From a virus: 21,373 nucleotides of DNA. A program made the translations under genes and the position numbers. The stretch lies in IMG/VR virus record IMGVR_UViG_3300020404_001042, positions 1 through 21,373 of that record, one strand, 5' to 3'. The notes beneath the pieces are model-generated. The model saw nothing but the letters and a program-made list of their open reading frames with translations, did no database searches and was not told the DNA's origin. Below, piece by piece: positions 1 through 7,612 of this stretch (position 1 is its first letter; the number at the start of each line of letters is the position of its first letter).

Positions 1-508
1 TTTGTCTTACTTTTCTTATCTTTCTTGGATCAATATATCTCAGCTCTTGTATCCCTTGTTCTACGTCAGTTTCATCTACAACTGCATGGAAGTATAGTCT
101 TCCATCTACATACCACTTACGGAATAGTTCGTATCCTGATTGAGTTAAGAATAAAAGTTCACATGATTTTTTGAACTCTTCTTTAATACGTTTTTTAATT
201 GATACAGAAAGATCTAGATTATCTAGATTTATATCTACTACGGGTTGAGTAGGATCACTAATAATAGTTTCGTTAATTATATCATCAATAGCATGTTCAA
301 CTTCAGGTTGAAGAGCCATTTTTCTATAACGTGTAACAAGTTCTGCTTCGTTCTTAGCAGTTCCTTCAAGGTCCACATAGGTACCATACATCCCACCGGA
401 TGTAGTAACGTTGACTGCCCCGTCATCGTATTGTGGTGTTACAAAAGATTGAGCCTTAGACTCTTCTGAGTCTGCTCGTTTGATTTCAAAGCCGAATAAT
501 TGAGCCAT
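1..508 (-). CDS. 20: Portal protein gp20, N-terminal part (cut by window edge)
   Basis: About 169 N-terminal residues are visible; the frame stays open to base 1, so the C-terminal majority of a protein normally above 500 residues lies outside. I read the start as the ATG complementary to 506-508, preceded by GGAG about 7 bases upstream. The product begins MAQLFGFEIKR and contains YRKMALQPEVEHAIDDIINE and, near the edge, YIDPRKIRKVR, all typical of T4-family portals. The portal is the dodecameric ring at the unique head vertex: it nucleates prohead assembly, docks the gp17 motor during packaging and joins the gp13/gp14 neck. Its place directly after gp19 matches T4 order. It is separated from gp19 by a GC-rich hairpin. 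Confidence 0.94.
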   Translation of the reverse strand, partial: MAQLFGFEIKRADSEESKAQSFVTPQYDDGAVNVTTSGGMYGTYVDLEGTAKNEAELVTRYRKMALQPEVEHAIDDIINETIISDPTQPVVDINLDNLDLSVSIKKRIKEEFKKSCELLFLTQSGYELFRKWYVDGRLYFHAVVDETDVEQGIQELRYIDPRKIRKVRQ

Positions 509-534
509 TTAGAATCTCCATAATGAAAATAGCA

Positions 535-561
535 GAGAGGCGGACAGTAGTCCGCCCTCTT
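535..561 (-). terminator. GC-rich hairpin between gp19 and gp20
   Basis: The arms 539-545 and 550-556 pair perfectly over 7 bp (GGCGGAC with GTCCGCC) around a 4-base loop. After one bulged base the stem continues for 3-4 more pairs. On the transcribed strand it is followed by GCTATTTTCATT, a poor U-tract. It lies in the 61-base gp19-gp20 gap, just after the gp19 stop. It could be a weak intrinsic terminator that lowers portal expression relative to the abundant tube protein, or an mRNA-end stabiliser. The hairpin itself is seen directly; its function is inferred. Confidence 0.6.
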
Positions 562-569
562 TCAAATAT

Positions 570-1115
570 TTAGGTGCCCGCGCTACCAGTAATGCCACTG
601 ACTGTCCAGTAATCATATTGAAATGAAACATCAAATTGAGCTATTTCATCTACGATTTCCCAGGAAAGCGGTACGTCAGAGATATCTGTTGGGAATATAC
701 CAACAAACTTATACTCTCTTATAGGTACGCCTGTCTTAGAGAATTGAGTAACTGTAGCATCAGTTTTATATTCTGATGGGCTAGCTTCTCCAAACTCTCT
801 TAAGTTGCCTACGTGACTGTTAATTGCATGAGACCACTCTTCCATAGCATTTCTGATTAGAAAATCTTCGTCATTTATAACTGTAACAGGCCATGGAGCA
901 AATGTTCTGTTACCAGCGACTTTAAATTTTCTTCCAAAATATGGAACCTCTACAAGACCCAGAGTCGAAGCTGGAAGTTGTGAAGCCTTTACCATGAAAG
1001 GAGTTTTAAGATCCCCAGCACCATTAACAGGATTATTAATCCTTACTTGGAACAGGGAAGGACGTGCACCGCCTAATACTAGCTGCGATCTAATTTCATT
1101 TATATTAAATGCCAT
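570..1115 (-). CDS. 19: Tail tube protein gp19
   Basis: This 181-residue protein is close in length to T4 gp19 (163). It has the family's N-terminal pattern (MAFNINEIRS, then ASQLPASTLGLVEVPYFGRKFKVAGNRTF) and the W-x-V-T-V-x-N-D-E-D-F segment around residues 75-85. gp19 hexamers stack into the rigid inner tube of the contractile tail, through which DNA leaves the head. The start is supported by AAGGAG about 9 bases upstream. It follows gp18 after a 13-base gap, as in T4, so sheath and tube are probably translated from one late message. The C-terminus ends in a flexible Gly/Ser/Thr tail (GITGSAGT). Family assignment is confident. Confidence 0.95.
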   Translation of the reverse strand: MAFNINEIRSQLVLGGARPSLFQVRINNPVNGAGDLKTPFMVKASQLPASTLGLVEVPYFGRKFKVAGNRTFAPWPVTVINDEDFLIRNAMEEWSHAINSHVGNLREFGEASPSEYKTDATVTQFSKTGVPIREYKFVGIFPTDISDVPLSWEIVDEIAQFDVSFQYDYWTVSGITGSAGT

Positions 1116-1128
1116 CTCTCTTTACTCC

Positions 1129-3204
1129 TTAAAATTTACCAACTACTTCTGAGAACTCTACTCCTGACCTTACGGCTACGAAGTTAAGTTGTATAAAGTT
1201 AATTGATTTAGCAGGCTTGACATATATATCACCTACAAATTCGTTTCTATCTACGACTTCACCAGTATTGTTTGAATCGTCACAAACAACTCTAAAGTCG
1301 AATATACCTCTTCGTCCTTGTACATCTCTTAGGAAAGGCTCTATTAAGTTAACAAACTGAGCTCTTGTAAACTCATCATTAAATTCGAATAATGAGAATT
1401 GAGCTGCATTACTAATTGCCTTTTCTAGTACTATGAATAAACGTCTTACGTTAATTCTATCAAAAGCACTTGGCTTATTAAGTAATGTTTTGTCTCCAAA
1501 TAGGACTGTTCCTTGTCCAGGGAATGAAACAACTGGGTTAATACCATTCTTATAGAGTTGATCTCTAAAAGCTAGTCTTGGATTGAATGCTAATTTAACT
1601 ACATTCTTAATCTGACCTCTGCTGAATCCACCTGGTGAGAACCAAGCATCTCTTTCGCCATCTGCTCTAGCACATAGTCCAGCAATGTCACCGTTCAATG
1701 GAATGTATCTATATACATCACCGAACTTATCGTATTGATATTTGTAACCACTGTCTAATATACCGTAAGATGAAGATCGTACTGAGTTTCTAAATGCAAT
1801 AACGTTATCTGTTTGTGATGATAAGCTAGTTACGTCTACTACATCTGCTCTATCTGGAGAGCCGAATACGACGCAATCTTTTCTTACTTCACAGATGTTA
1901 TCGATAATATAGTTAAGTAATCCTTCTCCATTAGTTCCACCAACTGCTTTACCAGTTAATAGTAATGAAATATCTACATCAGCTGCATCTGAGAACATAT
2001 CGTAACCGACTGCTAGATCTCCTAAGCTTATTGCTGATTCAGCGTTACCATCATGACCACCTGAGAAGTCATATTTTCTAGGTAAAGCTGTATTTAAAGC
2101 AGCCATTGCTGAACCTAATCCTGATGTTAATGGATTGTTTACTACATATATCCATTTAGAAAATTCATCTAATTTATCTTTCCAGAATAAGGACTCGCCT
2201 GATTCGTTTTTAGCGTCTGTTGCTCTTGAAAGGTTAGACCATTTTTCTATAATAGTTCCTTTTACGCCTGTAATGTCTCCACTACCGTCTTTTACTACGA
2301 TGTGTACTTCATCACCTGCTCCACCTTTGCCTTCTACGTATGGTGAAGTACCTGGTGCTCCATCAAAGTTATCTACATAACCCCAATGTCTTTCTATCAC
2401 GGTTGGTGATATGTTTGTAGATAATGTATATCTACTTTCGAATGTTATTGTTCTAGTTACGTCATGAACTCCGCCACCTGTGTCGGAATGAACGTCTGAA
2501 CCACTTACTGCGATTGATTTAACTTGTAGTTTCTGCTCACCAATTGTTGAGTTTCCTACAGCTATTAAATCTCCTACTTGGATATCGTTTACAACTTCGT
2601 CCATATAAGCCGAAAGTTGAGTATTTGTTATACCAGAACCTGAAGCGATAACATTTAAATTAGCAGTTAAACTTCCTGTAACAAGATTTAATGTTCCAGA
2701 AGTAATATGCGCATTTGTTCCGCCTGTTGCAGCATCAATTGTTACATTGCTCTGCCATGCATTACTTGAATCACAGATTTCTACTTTTAACCCGTCGCCT
2801 TTTACGCCAGGATACTTAGCTATAACATGATGATCAGCATTAGCTGTATAGCTTCCTGCGTCAAATAATACTTTGTTCTTAATTAATACACCGGAAGTGT
2901 TTCCACCACTTCCTGATACGATACCAGTAGAGTTAAGTGCAGCACTTGAAACTGTTCTGACAACGAATAACTTGTTGCCATAGTTTAAAAAGTTTGATGC
3001 GGTAAAGAATGTTTCGAAGTTGGATGCTTTTGGTTCACCAAAACGTGAGACTAAAGTTACTTCGCTATCAACGAGAACTCTTTGCTCAACAGGACCCCAC
3101 TCAAATACACCAGCTATTGCACCTTCCGTACTGGAAACTGCAGGCACTACTGTAGTTAAGTCGACTTCGCTAACATTTACACCGGGACTGACTTGAAATG
3201 CCAT
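1129..3204 (-). CDS. 18: Contractile tail sheath protein gp18
   Basis: At 691 residues it is similar to T4 gp18 (659). The N-terminus (MAFQVSPGVNVSEVDLT, then GAIAGVFEWGPVEQRVLV and LFVVRTV) and the C-terminal core (GINPVVSFPGQGTVLFGDKT, NVRRLFIVLEKAI, FRDVQGRRGIFDFRVVCD-like, VGDIYVKPAKSINFI) are characteristic. The C-terminal third forms the conserved sheath core that wraps the gp19 tube. The middle, roughly residues 95-330, is Ser/Thr/Gly-rich and probably forms the surface-exposed protrusion domains, the variable part of the family. A strong Shine-Dalgarno (AGGAG, 7 bases from ATG) precedes the start. The 65-base leader also holds a late-promoter-like octamer and an AT hairpin, consistent with high late expression. 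Confidence 0.96.
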   Translation of the reverse strand: MAFQVSPGVNVSEVDLTTVVPAVSSTEGAIAGVFEWGPVEQRVLVDSEVTLVSRFGEPKASNFETFFTASNFLNYGNKLFVVRTVSSAALNSTGIVSGSGGNTSGVLIKNKVLFDAGSYTANADHHVIAKYPGVKGDGLKVEICDSSNAWQSNVTIDAATGGTNAHITSGTLNLVTGSLTANLNVIASGSGITNTQLSAYMDEVVNDIQVGDLIAVGNSTIGEQKLQVKSIAVSGSDVHSDTGGGVHDVTRTITFESRYTLSTNISPTVIERHWGYVDNFDGAPGTSPYVEGKGGAGDEVHIVVKDGSGDITGVKGTIIEKWSNLSRATDAKNESGESLFWKDKLDEFSKWIYVVNNPLTSGLGSAMAALNTALPRKYDFSGGHDGNAESAISLGDLAVGYDMFSDAADVDISLLLTGKAVGGTNGEGLLNYIIDNICEVRKDCVVFGSPDRADVVDVTSLSSQTDNVIAFRNSVRSSSYGILDSGYKYQYDKFGDVYRYIPLNGDIAGLCARADGERDAWFSPGGFSRGQIKNVVKLAFNPRLAFRDQLYKNGINPVVSFPGQGTVLFGDKTLLNKPSAFDRINVRRLFIVLEKAISNAAQFSLFEFNDEFTRAQFVNLIEPFLRDVQGRRGIFDFRVVCDDSNNTGEVVDRNEFVGDIYVKPAKSINFIQLNFVAVRSGVEFSEVVGKF

Positions 3205-3224
3205 CTTATGCTCCTATATTAAAA

Positions 3225-3241
3225 ATTCAAATAGTTTGAAT
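3225..3241 (-). terminator. AT-rich hairpin with following T-run in the gp17-gp18 gap
   Basis: A 7-bp inverted repeat (ATTCAAA and TTTGAAT around a TAG loop on the plus strand) is followed, on the transcribed strand, by TTTTTAAT. The shape is that of a rho-independent terminator, but there is only one G-C pair, so it would be weak. It could stop read-through from gp17. Transcripts from the adjacent late promoter would probably start inside it and so escape it. The structure is visible; the function is inferred. Confidence 0.4.
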
Positions 3242-3242
3242 A

Positions 3243-3250
3243 TATTTATT
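3243..3250 (-). promoter_or_regulatory. T4-type late promoter -10 element for gp18
   Basis: The transcribed strand reads AATAAATA. This fits the NATAAATA form reported for marine T4-like phages and differs by one base from the T4 late consensus TATAAATA. It lies in the non-coding gp17-gp18 gap, 38 bases before the gp18 ATG, leaving room for a short leader with a strong ribosome binding site. T4 late promoters need only this element, with gp55 sigma and the gp45 clamp, so no -35 is expected. Confidence 0.65.
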
Positions 3251-3269
3251 AAAACTTAGGGTTAGAAAA

Positions 3270-4877
3270 CTACCAGCTCCCTTCACGCATATAACCATCT
3301 GGTACTGGGTCGAAACCATCGTTTACAACTCCAAATGGCATTACATCTTCTTCGATCATCTTAGCGTGTTGATCTTGAGCGTGCTTTCTAACGTCTGTTT
3401 GTGTTAACTCTTTAAAATAATCTTGAATGCTCAACCAACCAAATAATACTAAACACATAACTAAGTCATCATGACAGCCGCCTTCGGCTTCATATGATTC
3501 ACCTTTTTGAGCAAAGTGTGTAAGCTCTTCTAATATTTTATAGTCAGATATAAATAGACTATCATTTTCTATTAATGTCTTAAGATTTAGGCATCCAGTT
3601 CTTTTGACTTGTTTAGTAGTCCTTACACCGAAATACTGACCGCCTGAACCGAATCCAGAGGATAAAACTTGTCCAGCTCTACCTCTTGCAGCTGACATTA
3701 ATACATTTTCTACTTCTAAATCATTATGTAATGATTCAGCTACTGACATTCCTATATCATTTGACTCAATTAACATATAAGCATTGTTATATTGTCTTGC
3801 TAATCCAGCTATGACAGTAGGAAAGTTCATTGGTGATATTTCATTATTTTGATATACCGCTACCACCTTGGCGGGTATCTTCGATACATCTAATACGACA
3901 ACAGCTGAGTAATCATTATTTACTCCTCTTGCTGTATCACATATAGCGACATACATATGACCTTCTTGAGCTTTTTCGTATACTCTAAAATTTTCATTCT
4001 CATGAATAGGTCTTTGATATACTAATCTTTTTAGCACTGAAGGAGAAATAAGAGTATTAGATGATCCTATAAACTCACATTCAAATTCAACTCTAAATTG
4101 ATCAGCTGAAGTATTTCTTATTGTTTGTTCTTTCCATTCTTTATCTCTGCCAGGTACATCTGACCAATGAACGTCAATACGTTTATATTCATTTATACCC
4201 TCCTCACTATCGTTCCATATTTTATAGAATAGATTTAAACCATTAGGTGTAGACGTAATAAGTACCTTAGAAGTTTTACCAGATGAAATCGTAGGATATA
4301 CAGAAGCGAAAAACTCTTCTTGAATATGCATAGGTACGAAAGCAAACTCATCTAAGTAAATTAAGTTAAAAGATCCACCCCTAATAGCAGATGCAGAAGT
4401 AGAAGCAGCTAAAATCTTAGAACCATTTTCTAATTCTACGTTACCTTTGTTCCACTCAACAACTCCTAATTGTAACCATCTAGGTAAATGCTCATAAGCT
4501 AAAGATATTCTAGCTAAAATTTCTCTTGATTGTTGAGATTTATGAGCTAATATAGCTATACTAAAAGATTCATTAAACATTAAATACCATAATAATGTTG
4601 CAGCAATAGTAGTAGTTTTACCAGACTGCCTAGGCATTTTACATATAACAAATCTTTCATCTTGAACTAACTTAACTATATCTTCTTGAAAATCATATAA
4701 ATCAAACGGTACTAAACCTTCGTCTATGTTTACAATTTGTATATAAGTTTGAATAAAATAGATAGGATCTTGAGAGCATTTTACAAACTCTTCTATTTGC
4801 TCCGGAGTAAACTCTTGTGGAACATTAGCTCGTTTTAGGTTAGGATTACCTAAGTAATTTTCTCTAGCTTGATTCAT
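3270..4877 (-). CDS. 17: Terminase large subunit gp17 (packaging ATPase/nuclease)
   Basis: This 535-residue protein is shorter than T4 gp17 (610). The N-terminal ATPase has a Walker A loop at about 82-89 (PRQSGKTT), Walker B with the catalytic carboxylate at 172-177 (LIYLDE), and the coupling motif ITSTP at 207-211. The C-terminal RNase H-like nuclease shows its acidic residues at D314 (ICDTARG), E371 (LIESND) and D470/D471 (GCHDDLVM), the order of the T4 D401-E458-D542 triad. It docks on the portal, drives DNA into the head and cuts concatemers. It overlaps gp16 by 14 bases and has only a weak Shine-Dalgarno, which suggests coupled translation. All expected catalytic residues are present. 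Confidence 0.98.
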   Translation of the reverse strand: MNQARENYLGNPNLKRANVPQEFTPEQIEEFVKCSQDPIYFIQTYIQIVNIDEGLVPFDLYDFQEDIVKLVQDERFVICKMPRQSGKTTTIAATLLWYLMFNESFSIAILAHKSQQSREILARISLAYEHLPRWLQLGVVEWNKGNVELENGSKILAASTSASAIRGGSFNLIYLDEFAFVPMHIQEEFFASVYPTISSGKTSKVLITSTPNGLNLFYKIWNDSEEGINEYKRIDVHWSDVPGRDKEWKEQTIRNTSADQFRVEFECEFIGSSNTLISPSVLKRLVYQRPIHENENFRVYEKAQEGHMYVAICDTARGVNNDYSAVVVLDVSKIPAKVVAVYQNNEISPMNFPTVIAGLARQYNNAYMLIESNDIGMSVAESLHNDLEVENVLMSAARGRAGQVLSSGFGSGGQYFGVRTTKQVKRTGCLNLKTLIENDSLFISDYKILEELTHFAQKGESYEAEGGCHDDLVMCLVLFGWLSIQDYFKELTQTDVRKHAQDQHAKMIEEDVMPFGVVNDGFDPVPDGYMREGSW

Positions 4878-5268
4878 TGATCTGTTTCTTTATAAGCTTT
4901 TGTAGATCACCTGTGCTTCCTACAAACAAAGTATTGTTTACAGTTGATGGATTTTTACCACCATTAGCAGTTGTTTCTATAGTTTGTTTCTTTTTAGATA
5001 GATCCATCAATGCTATATTAGCATCAGATAAAGTTCTAACTAATGTAGCAACAACTTCAAACGCTCTAGGATGTTGAGATTGTTGTGCTACTTCTAATAA
5101 TTCTGTTAATGCGTTTGAGCCATTTTCTATTACTTGATATAAATTACCTCTTGCATATTCAAAGTCATTGTCAAGCTTACTGTCATTAACAATTTCTTTT
5201 GCTTTAGTTATATCTTTTTTAAGAGGTTCAAGTTCTAAAAACTCACCAATAGTATCTTTGTTATCCAT
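4864..5268 (-). CDS. 16: Terminase small subunit gp16
   Basis: This is a small, helix-rich, charged protein of 134 residues (T4 gp16 is 164). The central part, about 40-95, has the pattern expected for the oligomerising helices of the family (ARGNLYQVIENGSNALTELL, then HPRAFEVVATLVRTLSDAN). The C-terminus ends in LQKLIKKQINESS. The small subunit recognises concatemeric DNA and regulates the gp17 ATPase and nuclease. Assignment rests on these motifs and on its position between gp15 and gp17. It overlaps gp15 by 8 bases and gp17 by 14. No Shine-Dalgarno precedes its ATG, so re-initiation after gp15 is likely. An exact TATAAATA lies about 55 bases upstream. Confidence 0.88.
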   Translation of the reverse strand: MDNKDTIGEFLELEPLKKDITKAKEIVNDSKLDNDFEYARGNLYQVIENGSNALTELLEVAQQSQHPRAFEVVATLVRTLSDANIALMDLSKKKQTIETTANGGKNPSTVNNTLFVGSTGDLQKLIKKQINESS

Positions 5269-6094
5269 TAAAATATTTATCTGTCACGAATCCATAGTTA
5301 TCATTAGCACTTACGCTATCAGTATTTATAGCAACTGTACTATTAGAAGTTGGGTTACCATTAGCATCTAATCCAGGAGTTATAGTTACTCTGCTGGCAG
5401 GAGTAGCAATACTATTAATATTGAATACACCTGGTGCACCTGGGTCAACATAAAATTGAGTATTTGCTTTCTTAATAAGACCTTTCTTATCTTCAACAGG
5501 ACCAAATACATATCCTTTTATATCAAATCTTAAAGTATGAATTAAAGCTCTTCTTGACTCAAAATTACCTTCATAAGTATCTGATGTATTTAAACTTTGA
5601 AATACGACAGGAACATCAAAACCAAAATCTAAACCGTCTACTAGTTTTAAAGTGGCTGTAAACTCAGGAGTAAAGTAAGGTAATATTTGCTCTAGTATTC
5701 TTACTCCATCTTCTGCGTTCTTAACCATAATAGCTAATTCAAAACCAATATTAAATGGTGTAGGTGTTCCTACGCTAGATAAATTAAATGATTGATCTCT
5801 TTTTGCTTGAACTAAATCTCTCATAGGATTCATTCTACGCTCAGGATCATATTGAAACGAGATCATTTCAAAAGACATTCTTGGTAATTGTATTTGAATT
5901 TGTCTATCTAAATTAGGATCTACATTTAGTCTTTCAATAAACTTTTGTCTCGGTCCATATGAAATAGGCACTCGCATAGTCTGGATAGTCTCACCAGCAT
6001 TATTCTCTCTATCTATTTCAATGTTATTAAATAAAGTACCAAAGTAAACTACGTACTTTCTTATAACACCGTTGTAATATTTTTTACCAAACAT
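5261..6094 (-). CDS. 15: Tail completion / sheath terminator protein gp15
   Basis: This 277-residue protein is near-identical in length to T4 gp15 (272). The N-terminus (MFGKKYYNGVIRKYVVYFGTLFNNI) followed by VPISYGPRQKFIERL and by FEMISFQYDPERRMNPM is diagnostic. gp15 forms a hexameric ring that caps the finished tail and provides the surface to which the head neck attaches. The C-terminal 60 or so residues are Asn/Ser/Thr-rich and probably flexible. The start forms a TAATG junction with the gp14 stop, so translation is likely coupled. The distal end of the gene contains two late-promoter-like octamers for gp16. Confidence 0.94.
   Translation of the reverse strand: MFGKKYYNGVIRKYVVYFGTLFNNIEIDRENNAGETIQTMRVPISYGPRQKFIERLNVDPNLDRQIQIQLPRMSFEMISFQYDPERRMNPMRDLVQAKRDQSFNLSSVGTPTPFNIGFELAIMVKNAEDGVRILEQILPYFTPEFTATLKLVDGLDFGFDVPVVFQSLNTSDTYEGNFESRRALIHTLRFDIKGYVFGPVEDKKGLIKKANTQFYVDPGAPGVFNINSIATPASRVTITPGLDANGNPTSNSTVAINTDSVSANDNYGFVTDKYFNG
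5274..5281 (-). promoter_or_regulatory. Second late-promoter-like octamer before gp16 (weak)
   Basis: The transcribed strand reads GATAAATA, fitting NATAAATA. However, it ends only 5 bases before the gp16 ATG, so a transcript from it would be leaderless for gp16 or would begin inside it. It could serve gp17, about 400 bases further on. It also lies in the gp15 coding end, so it may be a chance result of AT-rich codons. Confidence 0.2.
5323..5330 (-). promoter_or_regulatory. Exact T4 late promoter element TATAAATA upstream of gp16
   Basis: The transcribed strand carries a perfect TATAAATA inside the 3' end of gp15, 54 bases before the gp16 ATG. A start a few bases downstream would leave a leader of roughly 45-50 bases. 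This would let the terminase genes 16-17 be expressed independently of the long structural message. The match to the consensus is exact, but the region is AT-rich and coding, so chance cannot be ruled out. Confidence 0.5.
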
Positions 6095-6858
6095 TAAAAG
6101 TTATTCTCGCTAAATGGATTAAACTCACTAAAGTCAATAAACTCTAATCCTTCATCTTGTAAGAATGTAGAGTCATCATCTTTATCTTGAGTTCTCTTAT
6201 CATAGTTATCGTTTATTATTTCTTGACCTGACTCAGTAATTAAAGGTAAGCCAGTCTCTAAAGTTAGACCTCTTGCATCTAATAAGAAAGATTGAGATCT
6301 ATCTACTTCTATATTATCTATTTCAGGTATACCAGTACTAAATCTTTCATCAGAATATTCAAATGTCTCTAAAGATAAATCATAAGTCTGTAAATCACCT
6401 AATTGATAGAATAGTGCGTCATGTTTTACAAATTTAATTTCAAATAATTTACCTATTCTAGTTGGTGTTGCTCCTTTTACCCAAGGTAAAAATATTAAAT
6501 CACCTTCTCTAGGTCTTGTTATGTCAGGCTGAAACTCTTCTATCTCTTCAACAAATCTTCGTCTTGCTAAAGTTACATTCATTTGATCTTGAATAGAAAG
6601 ACCAAATCTTTCCATAAAGGCACCTTGACCCTCATAGCCTTCTACTGAACGAATATATAATTCTAAAGGATAAGCAGTTTCAAATTTAGATAGAACTGCT
6701 TCTGAATATAATTGATCTTGCTCTACTTGATTTCTTGGAAGGTAAAATGACTCTTGGCCATATATAGAAATAGCTTCTATAATAAGATCTTCTATAAGTT
6801 GTGATTCACCGCTAGCTTCGTAGTTTTGAAAGTAGGTTGATCTTCCTTGTGCTGCCAT
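6094..6858 (-). CDS. 14: Neck protein gp14 (head completion)
   Basis: This 254-residue protein matches T4 gp14 in length (256). Its N-terminus (STYFQNYEASGESQLIEDLI, then IYGQESFYLPR), the EFQPDITRPREGDLIFLP segment and the LFEIKFVKHDALFYQLGDLQ segment are typical. gp14 assembles with gp13 below the portal after packaging, forming the connector that seals the head and receives the tail. The C-terminal 40 residues are strongly acidic (DKDDDSTFLQDEGLEFIDF). A TAGGG sequence about 9 bases upstream supports the start, 6 bases after the gp13 stop. Confidence 0.93.
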   Translation of the reverse strand: MAAQGRSTYFQNYEASGESQLIEDLIIEAISIYGQESFYLPRNQVEQDQLYSEAVLSKFETAYPLELYIRSVEGYEGQGAFMERFGLSIQDQMNVTLARRRFVEEIEEFQPDITRPREGDLIFLPWVKGATPTRIGKLFEIKFVKHDALFYQLGDLQTYDLSLETFEYSDERFSTGIPEIDNIEVDRSQSFLLDARGLTLETGLPLITESGQEIINDNYDKRTQDKDDDSTFLQDEGLEFIDFSEFNPFSENNF

Positions 6859-6864
6859 AGTTCA

Positions 6865-7611
6865 TTACCCTACCATGTCGCTTACTGGTAAGCTGTATGA
6901 AGAAATCATTTCGGCTTCTAACTTATTAATCTCTGCCTCAGCTTCTCCCATAATCTGACTACCATTAAACGATACGCCTCCGGGTAACTGTAATCCGCCA
7001 AACTTAGATAAATTTGTACCCCATTGATATTTTATTTTTGCCGTTGCATAATTTAAGAGCCATCTATCTTTATAAACATCGTTAAAAGTTTCTGGGTCAA
7101 CTATTTTATATACTTCAGCTACTACAAACTCACCGGCTTGAAGTTTATCCCAGTCCATATCAACGTATAATCTATTTGTATGTCTATTAAATCTAATAGG
7201 TTGTCTTCCTACCAGAAGCTCTTCTATGAATTGTATATGTTGCATATTTGTATAATATGTAACGAGTGATTGATTAAAAGATGTAAGATCATATAAATCA
7301 TTTAATGCAATTTGATATCTAATATTAAATAAGTTATTGGTGGATAAGTTGTTTCCTATATCAAAAATTCTAACAGCTCCGATAATATTATCTGGTATTG
7401 TTAAATATTGATTATCTATATCTTCTTGAGTTATTGATTTTTTATAGAAGTCTCTTTCTACTCCATCAAAATGATAATCCCAATAGTAAGAAAAAGATTC
7501 ATCTATACGATCCTCTACCTGCATATCTTCAACGTTTATTTCAATAACAGGAAAGCCTAACTTACGTAAGCAATAATCTTTAAATTCTGTTCTACTTGTT
7601 GGTAATGCCAT
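6865..7611 (-). CDS. 13: Neck protein gp13 (head completion)
   Basis: At 248 residues it is shorter than T4 gp13 (309). It opens MALPTSRTEFKDYCLRKLGF and continues VIEINVEDMQVEDRIDESF with YYWDYHFDGVERDFYK, the conserved gp13 N-terminal signature. Later segments (RFNRHTNRLYVDMDW, LLNYATAKIKYQWGTNLSKF, then LPGGVSFNG) also fit. It binds the portal and, with gp14, completes the head and forms the neck. The start lies 1 base after the stop of the long fibre gene. In T4 the gene in this position before 13 is wac (fibritin), which bears on the identity of the neighbour. Confidence 0.93.
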   Translation of the reverse strand: MALPTSRTEFKDYCLRKLGFPVIEINVEDMQVEDRIDESFSYYWDYHFDGVERDFYKKSITQEDIDNQYLTIPDNIIGAVRIFDIGNNLSTNNLFNIRYQIALNDLYDLTSFNQSLVTYYTNMQHIQFIEELLVGRQPIRFNRHTNRLYVDMDWDKLQAGEFVVAEVYKIVDPETFNDVYKDRWLLNYATAKIKYQWGTNLSKFGGLQLPGGVSFNGSQIMGEAEAEINKLEAEMISSYSLPVSDMVG

Positions 7612-7612
7612 C

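Noticed and set aside
245-469. Plus-strand open frame of 74 codons.
   Set aside because: It is antisense to the clearly recognisable gp20 N-terminus and has no family resemblance.
3549-3556. TATAAATA on the plus strand within gp17.
   Set aside because: No gene lies on the plus strand. It shows that exact octamers arise by chance in this AT-rich sequence and is a caution for the minus-strand calls.
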